Shown: one piece after another, positions 17,382-26,850 of the stretch
How the letters are laid out: each line of letters begins with the position of its first letter
Position numbering within the stretch: the stretch's first letter is position 1
Origin: Comamonas resistens
Lineage (GTDB): Bacteria > Pseudomonadota > Gammaproteobacteria > Burkholderiales > Burkholderiaceae_C
DNA: 64,000 bases
Direction of reading: 5' to 3'
Assembly (NCBI RefSeq): GCF_030064165.1
Contig: NZ_CP125947.1
Coordinates: forward strand, 4,092,001 to 4,156,000
Position numbers and translations under genes: made by a program
The notes under the pieces: generated by a model
The model's input: the letters and a program-made list of their open reading frames with translations, nothing else
Databases searched by the model: none
Told to the model about the DNA's origin: nothing

Positions 17382-17762
17382 TCACTTTCCTGGGGTGCCA
17401 TCGTCCGGAACGTAGATGATTTCCCCGCTCTCCAGCCGATAGGCAGTACCCACGCGCTGGCCCTGGCGGGCCTGCTGAGGGGGCTTGCCATCGGCCTTGG
17501 CGTCCCCGGCCACATAGCGCGAGACCTTGCCGCCCTCGCGCGTGATGATCTCCATGTTTGGCTGGCCGGGGTTCTTGACCACGGTGAAGTCTTTGGCTGT
17601 GAGCATGTCGGCGATGCGCAGGTTGGACACCAGCGCGATCATCAGCGCAAGAGCAAACACCAAGGCGACATCGAACAGGTTGATCAGAAAGCCCATTGGA
17701 TCCATGTCGTCGCTGTCGCCACCCAGGCCGGAGCCATGCAGCAGGGAACGGCGGCGCTTCAT
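17382..17762 (-). CDS. DUF2149 family protein (ExbD-like single-pass partner)
   Basis: The 126-residue product has a basic N-terminus, one membrane helix at about 23-45 (MGFLINLFDVALVFALALMI) and a periplasmic domain of about 80 residues ending with an ESGEIIYVPDDG segment. The asparagine-leucine-phenylalanine-aspartate in the helix recalls the conserved Asp of ExbD/TolR. DUF2149 is regularly found beside MotA/TolQ/ExbB-like channels and CobN homologues. It overlaps the channel gene by 4 bp. I infer that it couples proton flow to periplasmic work. Confidence 0.75.
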   Translation of the reverse strand: MKRRRSLLHGSGLGGDSDDMDPMGFLINLFDVALVFALALMIALVSNLRIADMLTAKDFTVVKNPGQPNMEIITREGGKVSRYVAGDAKADGKPPQQARQGQRVGTAYRLESGEIIYVPDDGTPGK

Positions 17763-18364
17763 GCGGCTTCTTTCTGTTTGGTGCCTTGCAGGCGTGCACT
17801 GACGAATTCCAGCAGCGATAAATCGTCCATCGCCCAACGCTGCGCGGCTTGGTACAGCAGGAAACCGATGGCGCCGATCACGAGACCGACCACGGTGGTG
17901 GCAAAGGCGACCTCCATCTTGCGCGCCAGCACTGCGATGTCGCCAGCGGCCAGCGCCACCAAGGCGGGTCCCAGCGGGATCAGAGTGCCCATCAGTCCCA
18001 GCAGTGGGCCGATGCGCGTCATGGTGCGAAGCAGCGCCAGTTGACGATCGATGGCGAGTTCGAACTCCGTCACCACACGCTCATGCCACACAGGGTCGGT
18101 GGGGGCTTGACGGAGAGCGGCCAGTGCCTGGTGTAGCGCGTCGGCCTTGCGCAGGGTGGCGTGCTCCAGCGTGTCGAGCAGTTCACCCGTCGGCACCGCG
18201 GCCAATGCACCGGTGTTGCGCCGGCGGCGCAGCCGGTCGCTCCAGCGGCCGTAGAAGCCGCCCAGCGCCAGCAGGCCGCGAACGAGCAGGTAGAGGATGG
18301 CGACCACCACCGGCACCTGCAGCGCGGTTGAGATCCAGGAGAGGGTTTGTATGAGCGATTCCAT
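17759..18364 (-). CDS. MotA/TolQ/ExbB-family proton channel protein
   Basis: This 201-residue protein has one N-terminal helix (10-36), a cytoplasmic segment and two close C-terminal helices. The family core RIGPLLGLMGTLIPLGPAL is at about 119-137, with KMEVAFATTVVGLVIGAIGFLLY after it. These are the pore helices of ExbB/TolQ/MotA. It would form, with the DUF2149 protein, a proton-driven motor dedicated to this locus, either for the TonB receptor or for the CobN-like protein. Confidence 0.85.
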   Translation of the reverse strand: MESLIQTLSWISTALQVPVVVAILYLLVRGLLALGGFYGRWSDRLRRRRNTGALAAVPTGELLDTLEHATLRKADALHQALAALRQAPTDPVWHERVVTEFELAIDRQLALLRTMTRIGPLLGLMGTLIPLGPALVALAAGDIAVLARKMEVAFATTVVGLVIGAIGFLLYQAAQRWAMDDLSLLEFVSARLQGTKQKEAA

Positions 18365-18383
18365 GTGTTTTTCTTTGATTGAT

Positions 18384-19040
18384 TCAACGTCGCCGCTGCA
18401 GCAACCAGCCCAGAGCGGCCAGCGCGGTGACTACAGCGGTCAAGATGGCCAAGCGGTCACCCCACAGCGGTACGGGATCGATGGCGATGTGGAAGGTGGG
18501 CCGTGCCAGCCACAACCCGGCAACGGCCTGTGCACCATGCAGGCCCACGCGCAGCGCGCCACGTGTGGCGGCATCGGGCAAGGCCCAGCGCAGCAGCGCA
18601 GTGGCGGCGGCCAGCAGCAGGGCAAAGACCAGCGCGCAAAGCCAGGCCAGCGTGCCGTAGTCCCAGCCATCGACCAGCAGCATCACGGCCACCTGGGCGA
18701 AGAACAGCGACAGCAACGCTGAGGGCGGCGGCAGCCAGCCCAGCCAGCGCCACCAGCGTGTGGCCTGTCCCTGCGCTGCACGCACGGCCTGGCTACCGAA
18801 GAGCAGCGCCTCCGCCAATAGCAGTGCCGCCAAGTCCTGCCGCCGCTGGGGCGACGCGACCCAGCGCAGAATCTCGGCGGTGCTGGTGCTGCTGGCCAGC
18901 TCGCCCGATGCGGCCAGCGCGCCAGCCAGCACCAGAACCATCACCGCTTGCAGCGGCCGGGGCCATTCGCTGGCCTGCAGGGCCGCGAGGACCATGCAGC
19001 AGGCGGCTAGCAGCAGCAGGATGCTGCCGTCCAGGCTCAT
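18384..19040 (-). CDS. polytopic membrane protein of the CobN/ExbB cluster
   Basis: A 218-residue protein with about seven hydrophobic helices and few charged residues. No catalytic motif is seen. Methanogen CobN/DUF2149 clusters contain a membrane protein called DUF2162 in the same place; this may be its counterpart, but identity was not tested. The start MSLDGS overlaps the CobN-like stop by ATGA. The channel gene follows after 19 bp. Confidence 0.6.
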   Translation of the reverse strand: MSLDGSILLLLAACCMVLAALQASEWPRPLQAVMVLVLAGALAASGELASSTSTAEILRWVASPQRRQDLAALLLAEALLFGSQAVRAAQGQATRWWRWLGWLPPPSALLSLFFAQVAVMLLVDGWDYGTLAWLCALVFALLLAAATALLRWALPDAATRGALRVGLHGAQAVAGLWLARPTFHIAIDPVPLWGDRLAILTAVVTALAALGWLLQRRR

Positions 19041-22000
19041 GCCCTGGCTCCAGGGTGGCGGCGGCGCAGCCGCCACACCAGCGCCCCCAGCACCAGTAGC
19101 GCGCCTGCCAGCACGGCGATGGCGGCGGCCCCAGGACGCAATGCCATGGACTGTTCCGGCGTGGCCTCACCGGGTGCGCGACCTTGCTCGGCGGCCTGGT
19201 CTCCCGCGTGCTGGGCCGCCGGCCGGTCATCAGCCTTGCGCAGCACCGTGGCCTTGTCAGTAGCGATAGCCGCGCCCTCGTTGGCGTTCTGCAGCGCATC
19301 GTCATAGGCCTGGCGAGCGTCGGGGGCCACCTGCTCAGCGATGAAGCCGTGCAGCGCCCGGTTGTCGTTGACGAAGCCCGTGCCGCTGGCGCCAAAGCGA
19401 GCGACCAGGTCGGCATGCAGGTCGGCCACCTCGCGCAGGCGTGCGTCGCCGGGCTGCCAGTAGCCTTTGCGCGCGGTCTCCAGCATCACTGCCGTCATCT
19501 CCTGCAGCGCATAAGGATTGGCGCGCTCGAAGAACTGGCGTGTGCCCAGACCGTGCGCGTCGCGGACATAGGTGTCGTGCAGCGCATCCCACATCTCGGT
19601 CGGGATGGCATCGGGCTTCATCACATTCCAGCCATAGAGATTGCGGAACGTCTCGGCGAACACCTCGGCGGACGAAGCACCGCCCTGGGCCATGGCCTCG
19701 ATATAGGCTGGATTCAGCACCGTGGCACGCGCTTCCACGGCAATGGCTGTCTTGGCCTCGCGCACGGTGGGCCGCGAAGGGTTGCGGTAGTCGCTGAAGT
19801 ACGCGGCCGGCTCCTGCCCGGTGACCTCGCGCACCGCCAGGTTCAGCCCGCCCATGAATTCATAGACATGGTCGAGCGAGATTGGCCCCCAGGTGTTGGA
19901 TTCGAGCGGCTGTACCACCACCTGCGTGCCGGCCAAGGCAGCCTCGAACGCGCCGCTCTGGAAAGCGCCCCACAGGTCGCCCTCGCCGAAGGCAGCACCC
20001 ATGTTGGCCAGATAGGTGTGGGCAACTTCGGAGCGGTCCCTCCAGCGGTCGCCGGCCTCGACCATGCCCATGATGCCGCTGCCGTAGTTGCCATTGACGC
20101 CGCCGAACACGCGCACGGCGGCAAAGCGGCGCGCATCGGCGGGCGAAGCACCGCGCTCCTTGAGCGCACGTTCCACGGCCTGTACGCCCTGGGCGACGGC
20201 ATTGTCTTGCTCGCGCGCCTGGGCGGCCATCGTCACGGCCTTGTTGATCAGGTACAGACGCGAGGCTGCCAAGTCGCGCAATTGGCCCGAGGTCTGCACC
20301 ACCACGTCAATGCGCGGGCGGCCCAACTCCTCCCGCGGAATCAGGCGCAGGCCCGACACGCGCCCGAACGGGTCGCGCACCGGCGCCACGCCCAGCAGGT
20401 AGAGGATCTGCGCGACGCTGGTGCCCTCGGTGTGGATAAAGTCGCCAGCCCATAGCGTGAAGGCCACCTTGCTCGGCCACTGGCCTTCGTGGGCTGCGCG
20501 GTGCTGGGCCAGCATCTGGTCAGCCAGTTGCCGTCCCACGGTCCAGGCCTGTTCGGAAGGGGTTTTTTCGGCGTCGATGGCGAACAGGTTGCGCCCGGTG
20601 GGCAGCGCTGCTGGGTTGACGAGCGGGTCGCCGCCCGACGAGGGCGGCGTGAAGCCGCCGGCCAGTGCATTGGTGAGCGCGGTCAGCTCGCGTGCCGGAC
20701 TTTCAGCCAACTGGCCGCGATAGTGAGGAATGGCCTGCAGACGCTCGCGCAACGTCAGCACGGCCTGGGCGAAGCGCCTTTCGTCCTCGGCGCGCCGGGT
20801 GGCGCTGCGCTCCAGTGCTTGTGTGAGATGGGCGATGCCGGCCGCCGCGTCCTGGCGGCGTGCCTGCCAGGAGTCCTGCAGTGCCGGTGCCTGCTGCCAA
20901 AAATGCAGCGCGGCGAGCAGCCGGGCTTGTGCAGGCGCATCCAGACCCTGGATGCGCTGCTGCGCTGCCTGCGCGTCCGGTGTGGCCTCGGCCGTTTCCA
21001 GCGCGCCCTGGTGTTCGCGCGCCTGAGCTTGCAGGGCCTCTTTGGCACGGCCGGCCTCGGCCTCGGTACGCGCCCGAAGCTCCGGGTCGGCCAGCCAGCC
21101 CAGTATTTTGCGGCGCATGGGCTCGCTCTGCATGGCGGACAGCAGGGGCTTCACATCGGAGTCGGCGGCGATCTCCAGCGCCTGGGCCATAGCGGGAATG
21201 GCCTTGGCGACGGTGCGCGCGCTCTGCAGGGATTCTGGGTCCAGCGAACGCAGCGCCTGCTTGAGTTTCTGGTCGGAACGCAACCCTTCCAGGAACTCAC
21301 GCTTCTTCGGATTTGCCAGCGCACGCGCCAGGTGCTGGCGCAGTGCGCCATCGTCGGCCACTGTGTCGGAGGCAGGCGCGCGACGGGCGCGTGAATCACC
21401 CATGGCGATCAAGCCTCGCACTAGGTCGTCGTCACCAGGGCGGCGCTGCGCTTTTTCCCAGTTCAGGGCGCGCTGCAACTCGCCGGGCTGCACCACCTGG
21501 GCCAGCAGGGGCGTGGCTGCTTCGCCGCGCTCGGCGCGCGCAATCAAGGTCTCAGCGTGGGGCCGGTAGGTGCGCGCCAGCCACGCCGAATGGTCGAGCT
21601 GCTCACGCCGTACGGTGCCGCGCACTACATCCAATTCGGCCAACGCCTGTACCACCGCGTCCAGGCCCATCAGCCGCGCAGTGGCGTCCAGCGCGGGCGG
21701 CGCATACGGGGTGCCCAGCGTGTACAGACCGGCAGTGATGCGCGCATCCTCCACAGTTTCCATGTGGTCGGCCAACTGCTCTAGCTGGGCATCGCTCCAG
21801 GGCTGCTCTGCAGCGAACGACAGGTCGCGGTGCAGGCCCAGTGCCACGGCCAGGCGCTGAATGTCCTGCGCGTACTGGTGCTTGAGCGCGGGGCTGCCAG
21901 TGGCACCCCAAGTTTGCAGGCGGTCTGCGAGCTGCTTGTAGCCGGACTGTGCGCCACCTTCGCGCAGCGGCGGTGTCAGGTGCGAGACGATGGTAGCGTA

Positions 22001-23821
22001 GCTGCGGCGCTTGGCGATCATGGCCTCGCCGACGTTGCCCATGGTGTACAGGTACAGATGCGGCACCTGGCCGATCAAGGCGTCGGGCCAGTCGTTGTCG
22101 GACAGCGCGACTTGCTTGCTTGGCGTGAACTCCAGGCTGCCATGGGTGCCGAAGTGCATCACCGCATCCGCACCGAAGACCTCGCGCGTCCACAGGTACG
22201 AGGCCACATAGGGCCAAGGCGGCGCCAGTTGAGTGCCGTGCACGATCTTGAAGGTGTCGTCACCCACACCGGACAGCGGCTGCGGCAGCAGTACCACGTT
22301 GCCTAGCGGCACGCGTGCCACGGCGACGCGGCCCTTATCACTGGCTTTTTCGCTCAGGTAGACGCCGGGCGCAGGGCCGAACTGCCGGGTCACCTGATCG
22401 CACAAGAGTTGCGCGATCTGCTGGCCACACCAGTCCTTCAGTTGCGTAGCATGCACCCAGGCCGGATCGGCCTCGCCCAGGAATTTGGCGAAATCGCCCT
22501 TGGCATAAGGCCCGATGTTGGGGCCGCGCCGCTGCAGCAGCCGGGCAAAATCGGCCTCGGTGGCAGGCAGCCCGTCTACACGGTAGCCATCGGCCCGCAA
22601 GCGCTTGAGCAAAGCGTAGAGTGAGGGCGTGACCTCCAGGTCGCCTGCGGTCAGCGCGCTCTGGCCGGGGCCTTTGTAGTAGTAGATGGCCAGCTTCTTG
22701 TCGGCATTGGCCTTGGCCTTGAGCGCCACGGTGCGCTGCACCAGATCGGCAAAGCGTTCCAGCCGCTGCGGCAGCGCGCGGAACACGCGCAGGCCGTCCC
22801 GGTCGCGGAACTGCGCGGCGATCGCCATCGGCGTAGTCGCGCCGTCGATCTCGGGCAGAGTGACGGACATCGTCAGAAGGCTGCCATCGAAACTGCGCTG
22901 ATCGGCCAGCCATTCGCTCTCCTCGGTGAAAACGCTCACTGGCGCGAACAGTGGGATATTGTGCTCAGTGAGCCATTGCCGTGCCTCATCGGCTTGCCCC
23001 ACAGTCAGTCTCCCATGCGGCATATACACCACGGCGGCCGGATCGACCTGCCGCAAAAAGGCCAGGCGCTGGCGCACGGCGGAGATAGGCACGACCTCGA
23101 AGCCACGCGCTTCGAAGACTCGGATGGCGGCGTCCACATGGTCTCGGTTGGCGTTGAAGGGCCCAGGCACGCTAGTCAGCAGCGCCAGGCGCGGGCGACC
23201 TGGCTTCCAGCCTGGCTGCTTTTGCAGGTACTGCTCGAAACTCGCGAAGTCCGCAAAGACTGCCTCATCACTCAAGTGGAAGAAAACGTCCTGCGGCATG
23301 GGTTGGGGCGGCTCCACCTGGTTCGCGAACAAGCGCTTTCCGTCCAGCACGCGGCGGGTGTAGGTCTGCAGGCGCGCATAGTTCACCGGACCGCCGCCGC
23401 GCAGGTAGGCCGAGACGGCATCGAGATCGACACCCTGCAGGCTGGTGAGCATGTCATGTTGCGGGTTGGTGGCACCGTCCACATAGACGGGCGTTCCTGA
23501 CTGTGTGGCGGCGCGCAGCTGCTGCACCTGTGCATCGTCGAGCTTCAGGCCGCGGCCAAAAACCAACACGAGGTCATAACGCCGCGCCTGGTTCAGCCGC
23601 GCCAGCGGCAGGACCTCGGCGCGGGTGAAGGCGCCGGGGCTGGCCTTGAGCATGCGCGCCGCCTGGAAGTCCGGGTAATGCACCAGCGCCACCCGCGTGG
23701 GTGCCAGCCAGGCGCCCCAGGCCATCCATAGCGCGGCAGCGGCCACGAGGAACAGCACCGCAGCCAGCAGTGTGCTGCGCCAGTTCCAGACTGTTTTGAT
23801 TGAGCCACGAGCCCATCCCAT
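19037..23821 (-). CDS. cobN: membrane-anchored CobN-like metal chelatase subunit
   Basis: The 1594-residue protein belongs to the CobN/ChlH superfamily: MHFGTHGSLEFTPSKQVALS near 560, RPRIDVVVQTSGQLRDLAA, VRVFGGVNGNYGSGIMGMVE and PLESNTWGPISLDHVYEF. Classical CobN is cytosolic, about 1,275 residues long, and works with the AAA+ proteins CobS and CobT. Here an N-terminal helix (15-38) and a C-terminal helix with a basic tail (about 1568-1590) anchor it, so the body is probably periplasmic. No CobS/CobT is nearby. An extra Ala/Gln/Glu-rich helical part lies at about 830-1010. It is first in the operon that ends with znuCBA and sits behind a Zur box. Its likely job is to handle zinc in a ligand taken up by the divergent TonB receptor. 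Confidence 0.85.
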   Translation of the reverse strand: MGWARGSIKTVWNWRSTLLAAVLFLVAAAALWMAWGAWLAPTRVALVHYPDFQAARMLKASPGAFTRAEVLPLARLNQARRYDLVLVFGRGLKLDDAQVQQLRAATQSGTPVYVDGATNPQHDMLTSLQGVDLDAVSAYLRGGGPVNYARLQTYTRRVLDGKRLFANQVEPPQPMPQDVFFHLSDEAVFADFASFEQYLQKQPGWKPGRPRLALLTSVPGPFNANRDHVDAAIRVFEARGFEVVPISAVRQRLAFLRQVDPAAVVYMPHGRLTVGQADEARQWLTEHNIPLFAPVSVFTEESEWLADQRSFDGSLLTMSVTLPEIDGATTPMAIAAQFRDRDGLRVFRALPQRLERFADLVQRTVALKAKANADKKLAIYYYKGPGQSALTAGDLEVTPSLYALLKRLRADGYRVDGLPATEADFARLLQRRGPNIGPYAKGDFAKFLGEADPAWVHATQLKDWCGQQIAQLLCDQVTRQFGPAPGVYLSEKASDKGRVAVARVPLGNVVLLPQPLSGVGDDTFKIVHGTQLAPPWPYVASYLWTREVFGADAVMHFGTHGSLEFTPSKQVALSDNDWPDALIGQVPHLYLYTMGNVGEAMIAKRRSYATIVSHLTPPLREGGAQSGYKQLADRLQTWGATGSPALKHQYAQDIQRLAVALGLHRDLSFAAEQPWSDAQLEQLADHMETVEDARITAGLYTLGTPYAPPALDATARLMGLDAVVQALAELDVVRGTVRREQLDHSAWLARTYRPHAETLIARAERGEAATPLLAQVVQPGELQRALNWEKAQRRPGDDDLVRGLIAMGDSRARRAPASDTVADDGALRQHLARALANPKKREFLEGLRSDQKLKQALRSLDPESLQSARTVAKAIPAMAQALEIAADSDVKPLLSAMQSEPMRRKILGWLADPELRARTEAEAGRAKEALQAQAREHQGALETAEATPDAQAAQQRIQGLDAPAQARLLAALHFWQQAPALQDSWQARRQDAAAGIAHLTQALERSATRRAEDERRFAQAVLTLRERLQAIPHYRGQLAESPARELTALTNALAGGFTPPSSGGDPLVNPAALPTGRNLFAIDAEKTPSEQAWTVGRQLADQMLAQHRAAHEGQWPSKVAFTLWAGDFIHTEGTSVAQILYLLGVAPVRDPFGRVSGLRLIPREELGRPRIDVVVQTSGQLRDLAASRLYLINKAVTMAAQAREQDNAVAQGVQAVERALKERGASPADARRFAAVRVFGGVNGNYGSGIMGMVEAGDRWRDRSEVAHTYLANMGAAFGEGDLWGAFQSGAFEAALAGTQVVVQPLESNTWGPISLDHVYEFMGGLNLAVREVTGQEPAAYFSDYRNPSRPTVREAKTAIAVEARATVLNPAYIEAMAQGGASSAEVFAETFRNLYGWNVMKPDAIPTEMWDALHDTYVRDAHGLGTRQFFERANPYALQEMTAVMLETARKGYWQPGDARLREVADLHADLVARFGASGTGFVNDNRALHGFIAEQVAPDARQAYDDALQNANEGAAIATDKATVLRKADDRPAAQHAGDQAAEQGRAPGEATPEQSMALRPGAAAIAVLAGALLVLGALVWRLRRRHPGARA

Positions 23822-23853
23822 TTTTCTCTACCAATCTCAATAACCAAATTGTG

Positions 23854-23865
23854 ATGTTATAACAT
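23854..23865. promoter_or_regulatory. predicted Zur box between cobN-like and TonB receptor genes
   Basis: The perfect 12-bp palindrome ATGTTATAACAT lies 32 bp before the CobN-like start (leftward) and 35 bp before the receptor start (rightward). It is the core of proteobacterial Zur operators. The same sequence recurs at 26859, and a variant at 26670, which makes chance unlikely. Confidence 0.85.
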
Positions 23866-23900
23866 TCATAAATACTTTGTTTTATGAGGATGGAATTTCC

Positions 23901-26183
23901 ATGTTTCGTTTGAAGCGGCTGCACGCAGCCATGTGGGGGGTATGGGCAGCCGCAGGCGCGGTGTGGGCGCAGGAGACGCCGGCGAGCACACCGGCCCAGG
24001 CCATTGCTAGCGAAGTAGCAACATTGCCTTCCGTTGTCATCAATGCCACACGTCGGCCTACAGCGGCACTAACTACGCCAGCGACGGTGTCGGTGATCGA
24101 CGAGATACAGCTACAAGAAAACCTGGTGACGGACTTCAGCGAGATGTTCCGCTATGAACCTGGTATCTCGGTCAGCCGTGAGGCGCGCGGACGCGGAGGT
24201 GAAGCTGCGATCCAGGTGCGTGGCATTGGTGCCCAACGCCTGGGCATGTTCCTCGATGGCGTGCGCCTGCCGGGCGGCTATGTAGCGGCGGGAGCCAACT
24301 CCGGCCAACTTCGCGTGGACCCACTGTCACTGAGCCGTGTGGAGGTACTCAAGGGGCCAGCCTCCAGCCTATACGGCAGCGACGCATTGGCCGGCGTGGT
24401 GTTGTTCCGCACGCTGTCGCCGCAGGACTTCCTGGACAGTTCCAGAGGTTTTGCCGGCTCTGCCTCCACGGGCTACGATGGCCGCGACAACGGCCGCTGG
24501 GGCCATGCCGACCTGGCGTTTCGGGCCGGCCCAACGCAGAACCTGCTGTCCTTCACGGAGCGTGACGGACGCCAGCTCAAGAATCACCCGGACAGTGACT
24601 TGCATCCCAACTCGCAAGACACGCAGATGCGCAATCTGCTGCTCAAGTCTGTGCTCGACATTGATTCTGCGCAGTCGCTGACGTTCACGGGTGAGCATTA
24701 CGAGCAGTCGATCCGCACCGACCAGCAGTCGCTGATCGGCCCCATTGCAGGTGGCACACGCATCACCGGCAGCAAAGCGGACGACATCAGTCGCCGCGAC
24801 CGGCTGGGCCTGGCTTATCGCTATGCACCCATCAGCGCCTGGTTCGACAATTTTTCGGCGCAGATCGACTACCAGCGCAGCCGCAGCGAAGAGCGCACGC
24901 ACGAAGGACGCAAGCCTCCGGGCGCCGCCCTGGCGTTGCTGCGTGACAGCACCATGTCCTACCGCGAGCCTCAGTGGTCTGGTAGCCTGCAATTCGACGG
25001 CCATGCCGACACGGGCAACGTGGCCCACCGTTGGGTGGCGGGCATAGATGTGCTATCCAAATCGGTCAGCCTCTACAACAATGCCGTGCAGCGCACTGTG
25101 GCAGGAACCGGTGCTACCAGCGTTATCGATGGCGAAATCTTTCCGCGTCGCACCGCGCCGGAGGCTGACGTGCGCAGCCTCGGCCTGTTTGTCCAGGACG
25201 AGATGGCCTTCGGCGACGGCAGGCTACGCCTGACACCGAGTCTGCGTTTCGACACCTACCGGATCTCACCCAAGCCGGACGCTCTGTTCGCTAACGCCAA
25301 CGTGGGCGGTACCACCCCGGTGGCTCTATCCAAGACCGCATGGACGCCGCGCCTGGGGTTGAGCTACGAGTGGCAGCCCCGCCAGGTCGCCTATGCCAAC
25401 CTCGTGACGGGCTTTCGCATGCCCACGCCGGAGCAACTCAACCGTGCCGGACAGACCGCGGTGGCGACATTCATCCACGACTTCATCCCCAACCCCAACC
25501 TCAAGCCCGAGCGCAGCCGGGGTGTGGAGTTGGGCCTGCGTGGTGAGTCGGACGTGGGTTCGTATGAACTGTCGGCCTTCTACAACCGCTACACCGACTT
25601 CATCGACACCCAGATGATCGCATTCATCCCACCAGGGCAGAGCGGCGGCCCACGCGCGATACGGCGCTTTCAGTCGCACAACCTCGGAGAGGTGGAGATC
25701 TACGGCATCGAGGCCAAGGGGCAGATACCGATCAGCCACTGGTTCAACGCAGCCGACCGCTGGCGCCTGATCGGCGCCATGCAGTGGTCGATGGGCAACG
25801 ACAAAACCGCTGACCAGCCGCTCAACAGCATTCACCCCGCGCGGCTGGTTGCCGGGCTGCGCTGGGATGAGCGCGGCGGGCACTTTGGCGGGCAACTCAC
25901 GAGCAATTTCGTGGCGGGAAAGCGGCGTGTCAACGAGACGTTGGCGCAGACCGGACCGACTGCCCCCGTGCCACTCAAGACCGCCGGCTATGCCACGATG
26001 GATATGACAGCCTACTGGCGCATCGGCAAGCAGGCCACACTGAACCTGGCGATCTACAACTTGTTCAACCAGCAATACTACGATTGGTCCACAGTGAGCG
26101 GGTTGACGGGCAACGATGCGCGGTTAACCGCCTATACGGCGCCGGGGCGCACAGCCTCAATCAGCATGCGCGTGGATTTCTGA
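23901..26183 (+). CDS. TonB-dependent outer-membrane receptor, heme-receptor-like
   Basis: This 760-residue receptor has a signal peptide ending AGAVWAQ, a TonB box (LPSVVINATRR), a plug domain and a 22-strand barrel with a terminal Phe (SISMRVDF). It carries an FRMPTPEQL box near 505, a His near 524 and NPNLKPE near 530, the arrangement of heme receptors. The start at 23901 has AGGA 11 bp upstream and gives a proper signal peptide. It is divergent from the CobN-like operon across one Zur box, so it should be made when zinc is scarce. The ligand may be a zinc-carrying chelator or a tetrapyrrole. Confidence 0.88.
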   Translation: MFRLKRLHAAMWGVWAAAGAVWAQETPASTPAQAIASEVATLPSVVINATRRPTAALTTPATVSVIDEIQLQENLVTDFSEMFRYEPGISVSREARGRGGEAAIQVRGIGAQRLGMFLDGVRLPGGYVAAGANSGQLRVDPLSLSRVEVLKGPASSLYGSDALAGVVLFRTLSPQDFLDSSRGFAGSASTGYDGRDNGRWGHADLAFRAGPTQNLLSFTERDGRQLKNHPDSDLHPNSQDTQMRNLLLKSVLDIDSAQSLTFTGEHYEQSIRTDQQSLIGPIAGGTRITGSKADDISRRDRLGLAYRYAPISAWFDNFSAQIDYQRSRSEERTHEGRKPPGAALALLRDSTMSYREPQWSGSLQFDGHADTGNVAHRWVAGIDVLSKSVSLYNNAVQRTVAGTGATSVIDGEIFPRRTAPEADVRSLGLFVQDEMAFGDGRLRLTPSLRFDTYRISPKPDALFANANVGGTTPVALSKTAWTPRLGLSYEWQPRQVAYANLVTGFRMPTPEQLNRAGQTAVATFIHDFIPNPNLKPERSRGVELGLRGESDVGSYELSAFYNRYTDFIDTQMIAFIPPGQSGGPRAIRRFQSHNLGEVEIYGIEAKGQIPISHWFNAADRWRLIGAMQWSMGNDKTADQPLNSIHPARLVAGLRWDERGGHFGGQLTSNFVAGKRRVNETLAQTGPTAPVPLKTAGYATMDMTAYWRIGKQATLNLAIYNLFNQQYYDWSTVSGLTGNDARLTAYTAPGRTASISMRVDF

Positions 26184-26212
26184 CGAATTGTTGAGAAGGT
26201 CGGGCCGCGCGG

Positions 26213-26656
26213 CTATAGGCCGTGCGGGGCCGACTCCACGGCGGGCGGATGGTCGCAGCGGCCACAGGTACCGTGCATCTCGACGGAGGCCTTGCTCATG
26301 CGAAAAGCGTGGTCTTTCGACCAGCCTTTGAGACGACGTTCGATGGCTTGGTCTGAGAACTCCTCCACCTGCCCGCACTGATCGCAAATGGCGAAGACGA
26401 CCAGCCCATGCCGGTGGTCATGGGGGTGAGCGCATGCGACGAAAGAATTCAGCGTTTCAACGCGGTGCACGAGCCCGTACTCGATCAGCTTGTCTAGCGC
26501 ACGGTACACCTGTTGCGGCGCGCGTAATCCCTCCGCTCGCAGATGGTCGAGTAGCGTGTATGCGCTCGCAGGATTCTCCTCACGCGCAAGTGCGTTGAGC
26601 ACGAGTGACTGGTGCTTGGTCAGCTCATGAGAGTGCAGCTTGACAGAGGGCGACAT
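26213..26656 (-). CDS. zur: Zur-type Fur-family zinc repressor
   Basis: A 147-residue regulator with a winged helix (APQQVYRALDKLIEYGLVHR). The C-terminal half has the Zur-like pattern VVFAICDQCGQVEEF, then MHGTCGRCDH: two CxxC pairs for structural zinc, plus regulatory His/Cys. It converges with the TonB receptor gene and has its own Zur-like box 14 bp upstream, so it is probably autoregulated. It is a good candidate for the regulator of the whole zinc island. Confidence 0.9.
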   Translation of the reverse strand: MSPSVKLHSHELTKHQSLVLNALAREENPASAYTLLDHLRAEGLRAPQQVYRALDKLIEYGLVHRVETLNSFVACAHPHDHRHGLVVFAICDQCGQVEEFSDQAIERRLKGWSKDHAFRMSKASVEMHGTCGRCDHPPAVESAPHGL

Positions 26657-26669
26657 TGCTTCAAGCGTT

Positions 26670-26681
26670 ATGTTGTAACAC
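26670..26681 (-). promoter_or_regulatory. predicted Zur box upstream of zur
   Basis: ATGTTGTAACAC differs from the perfect ATGTTATAACAT at two positions and lies 14 bp before the zur start. The weaker match would fit mild autoregulation. Confidence 0.65.
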
Positions 26682-26850
26682 CCAACAGTTTAGCGCTTCT
26701 AGCCCACAGAGGAAATATCAAACCTTGCCTCGGGCTGCGGCATTCAATGGCGTCAATGCTCCTGGGAACGGGGCGATCCCAAAGTCCATTCACATGGCCT
26801 GGTCGAGCGGATGGACGCGCCAACCTGGTTCCACTGCAATTTCGCTCTGA

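Noticed and set aside
19184..20455. 423-codon plus-strand frame
   Set aside because: It lies inside the CobN-like gene on the other strand and has no recognisable domain or ribosome site.
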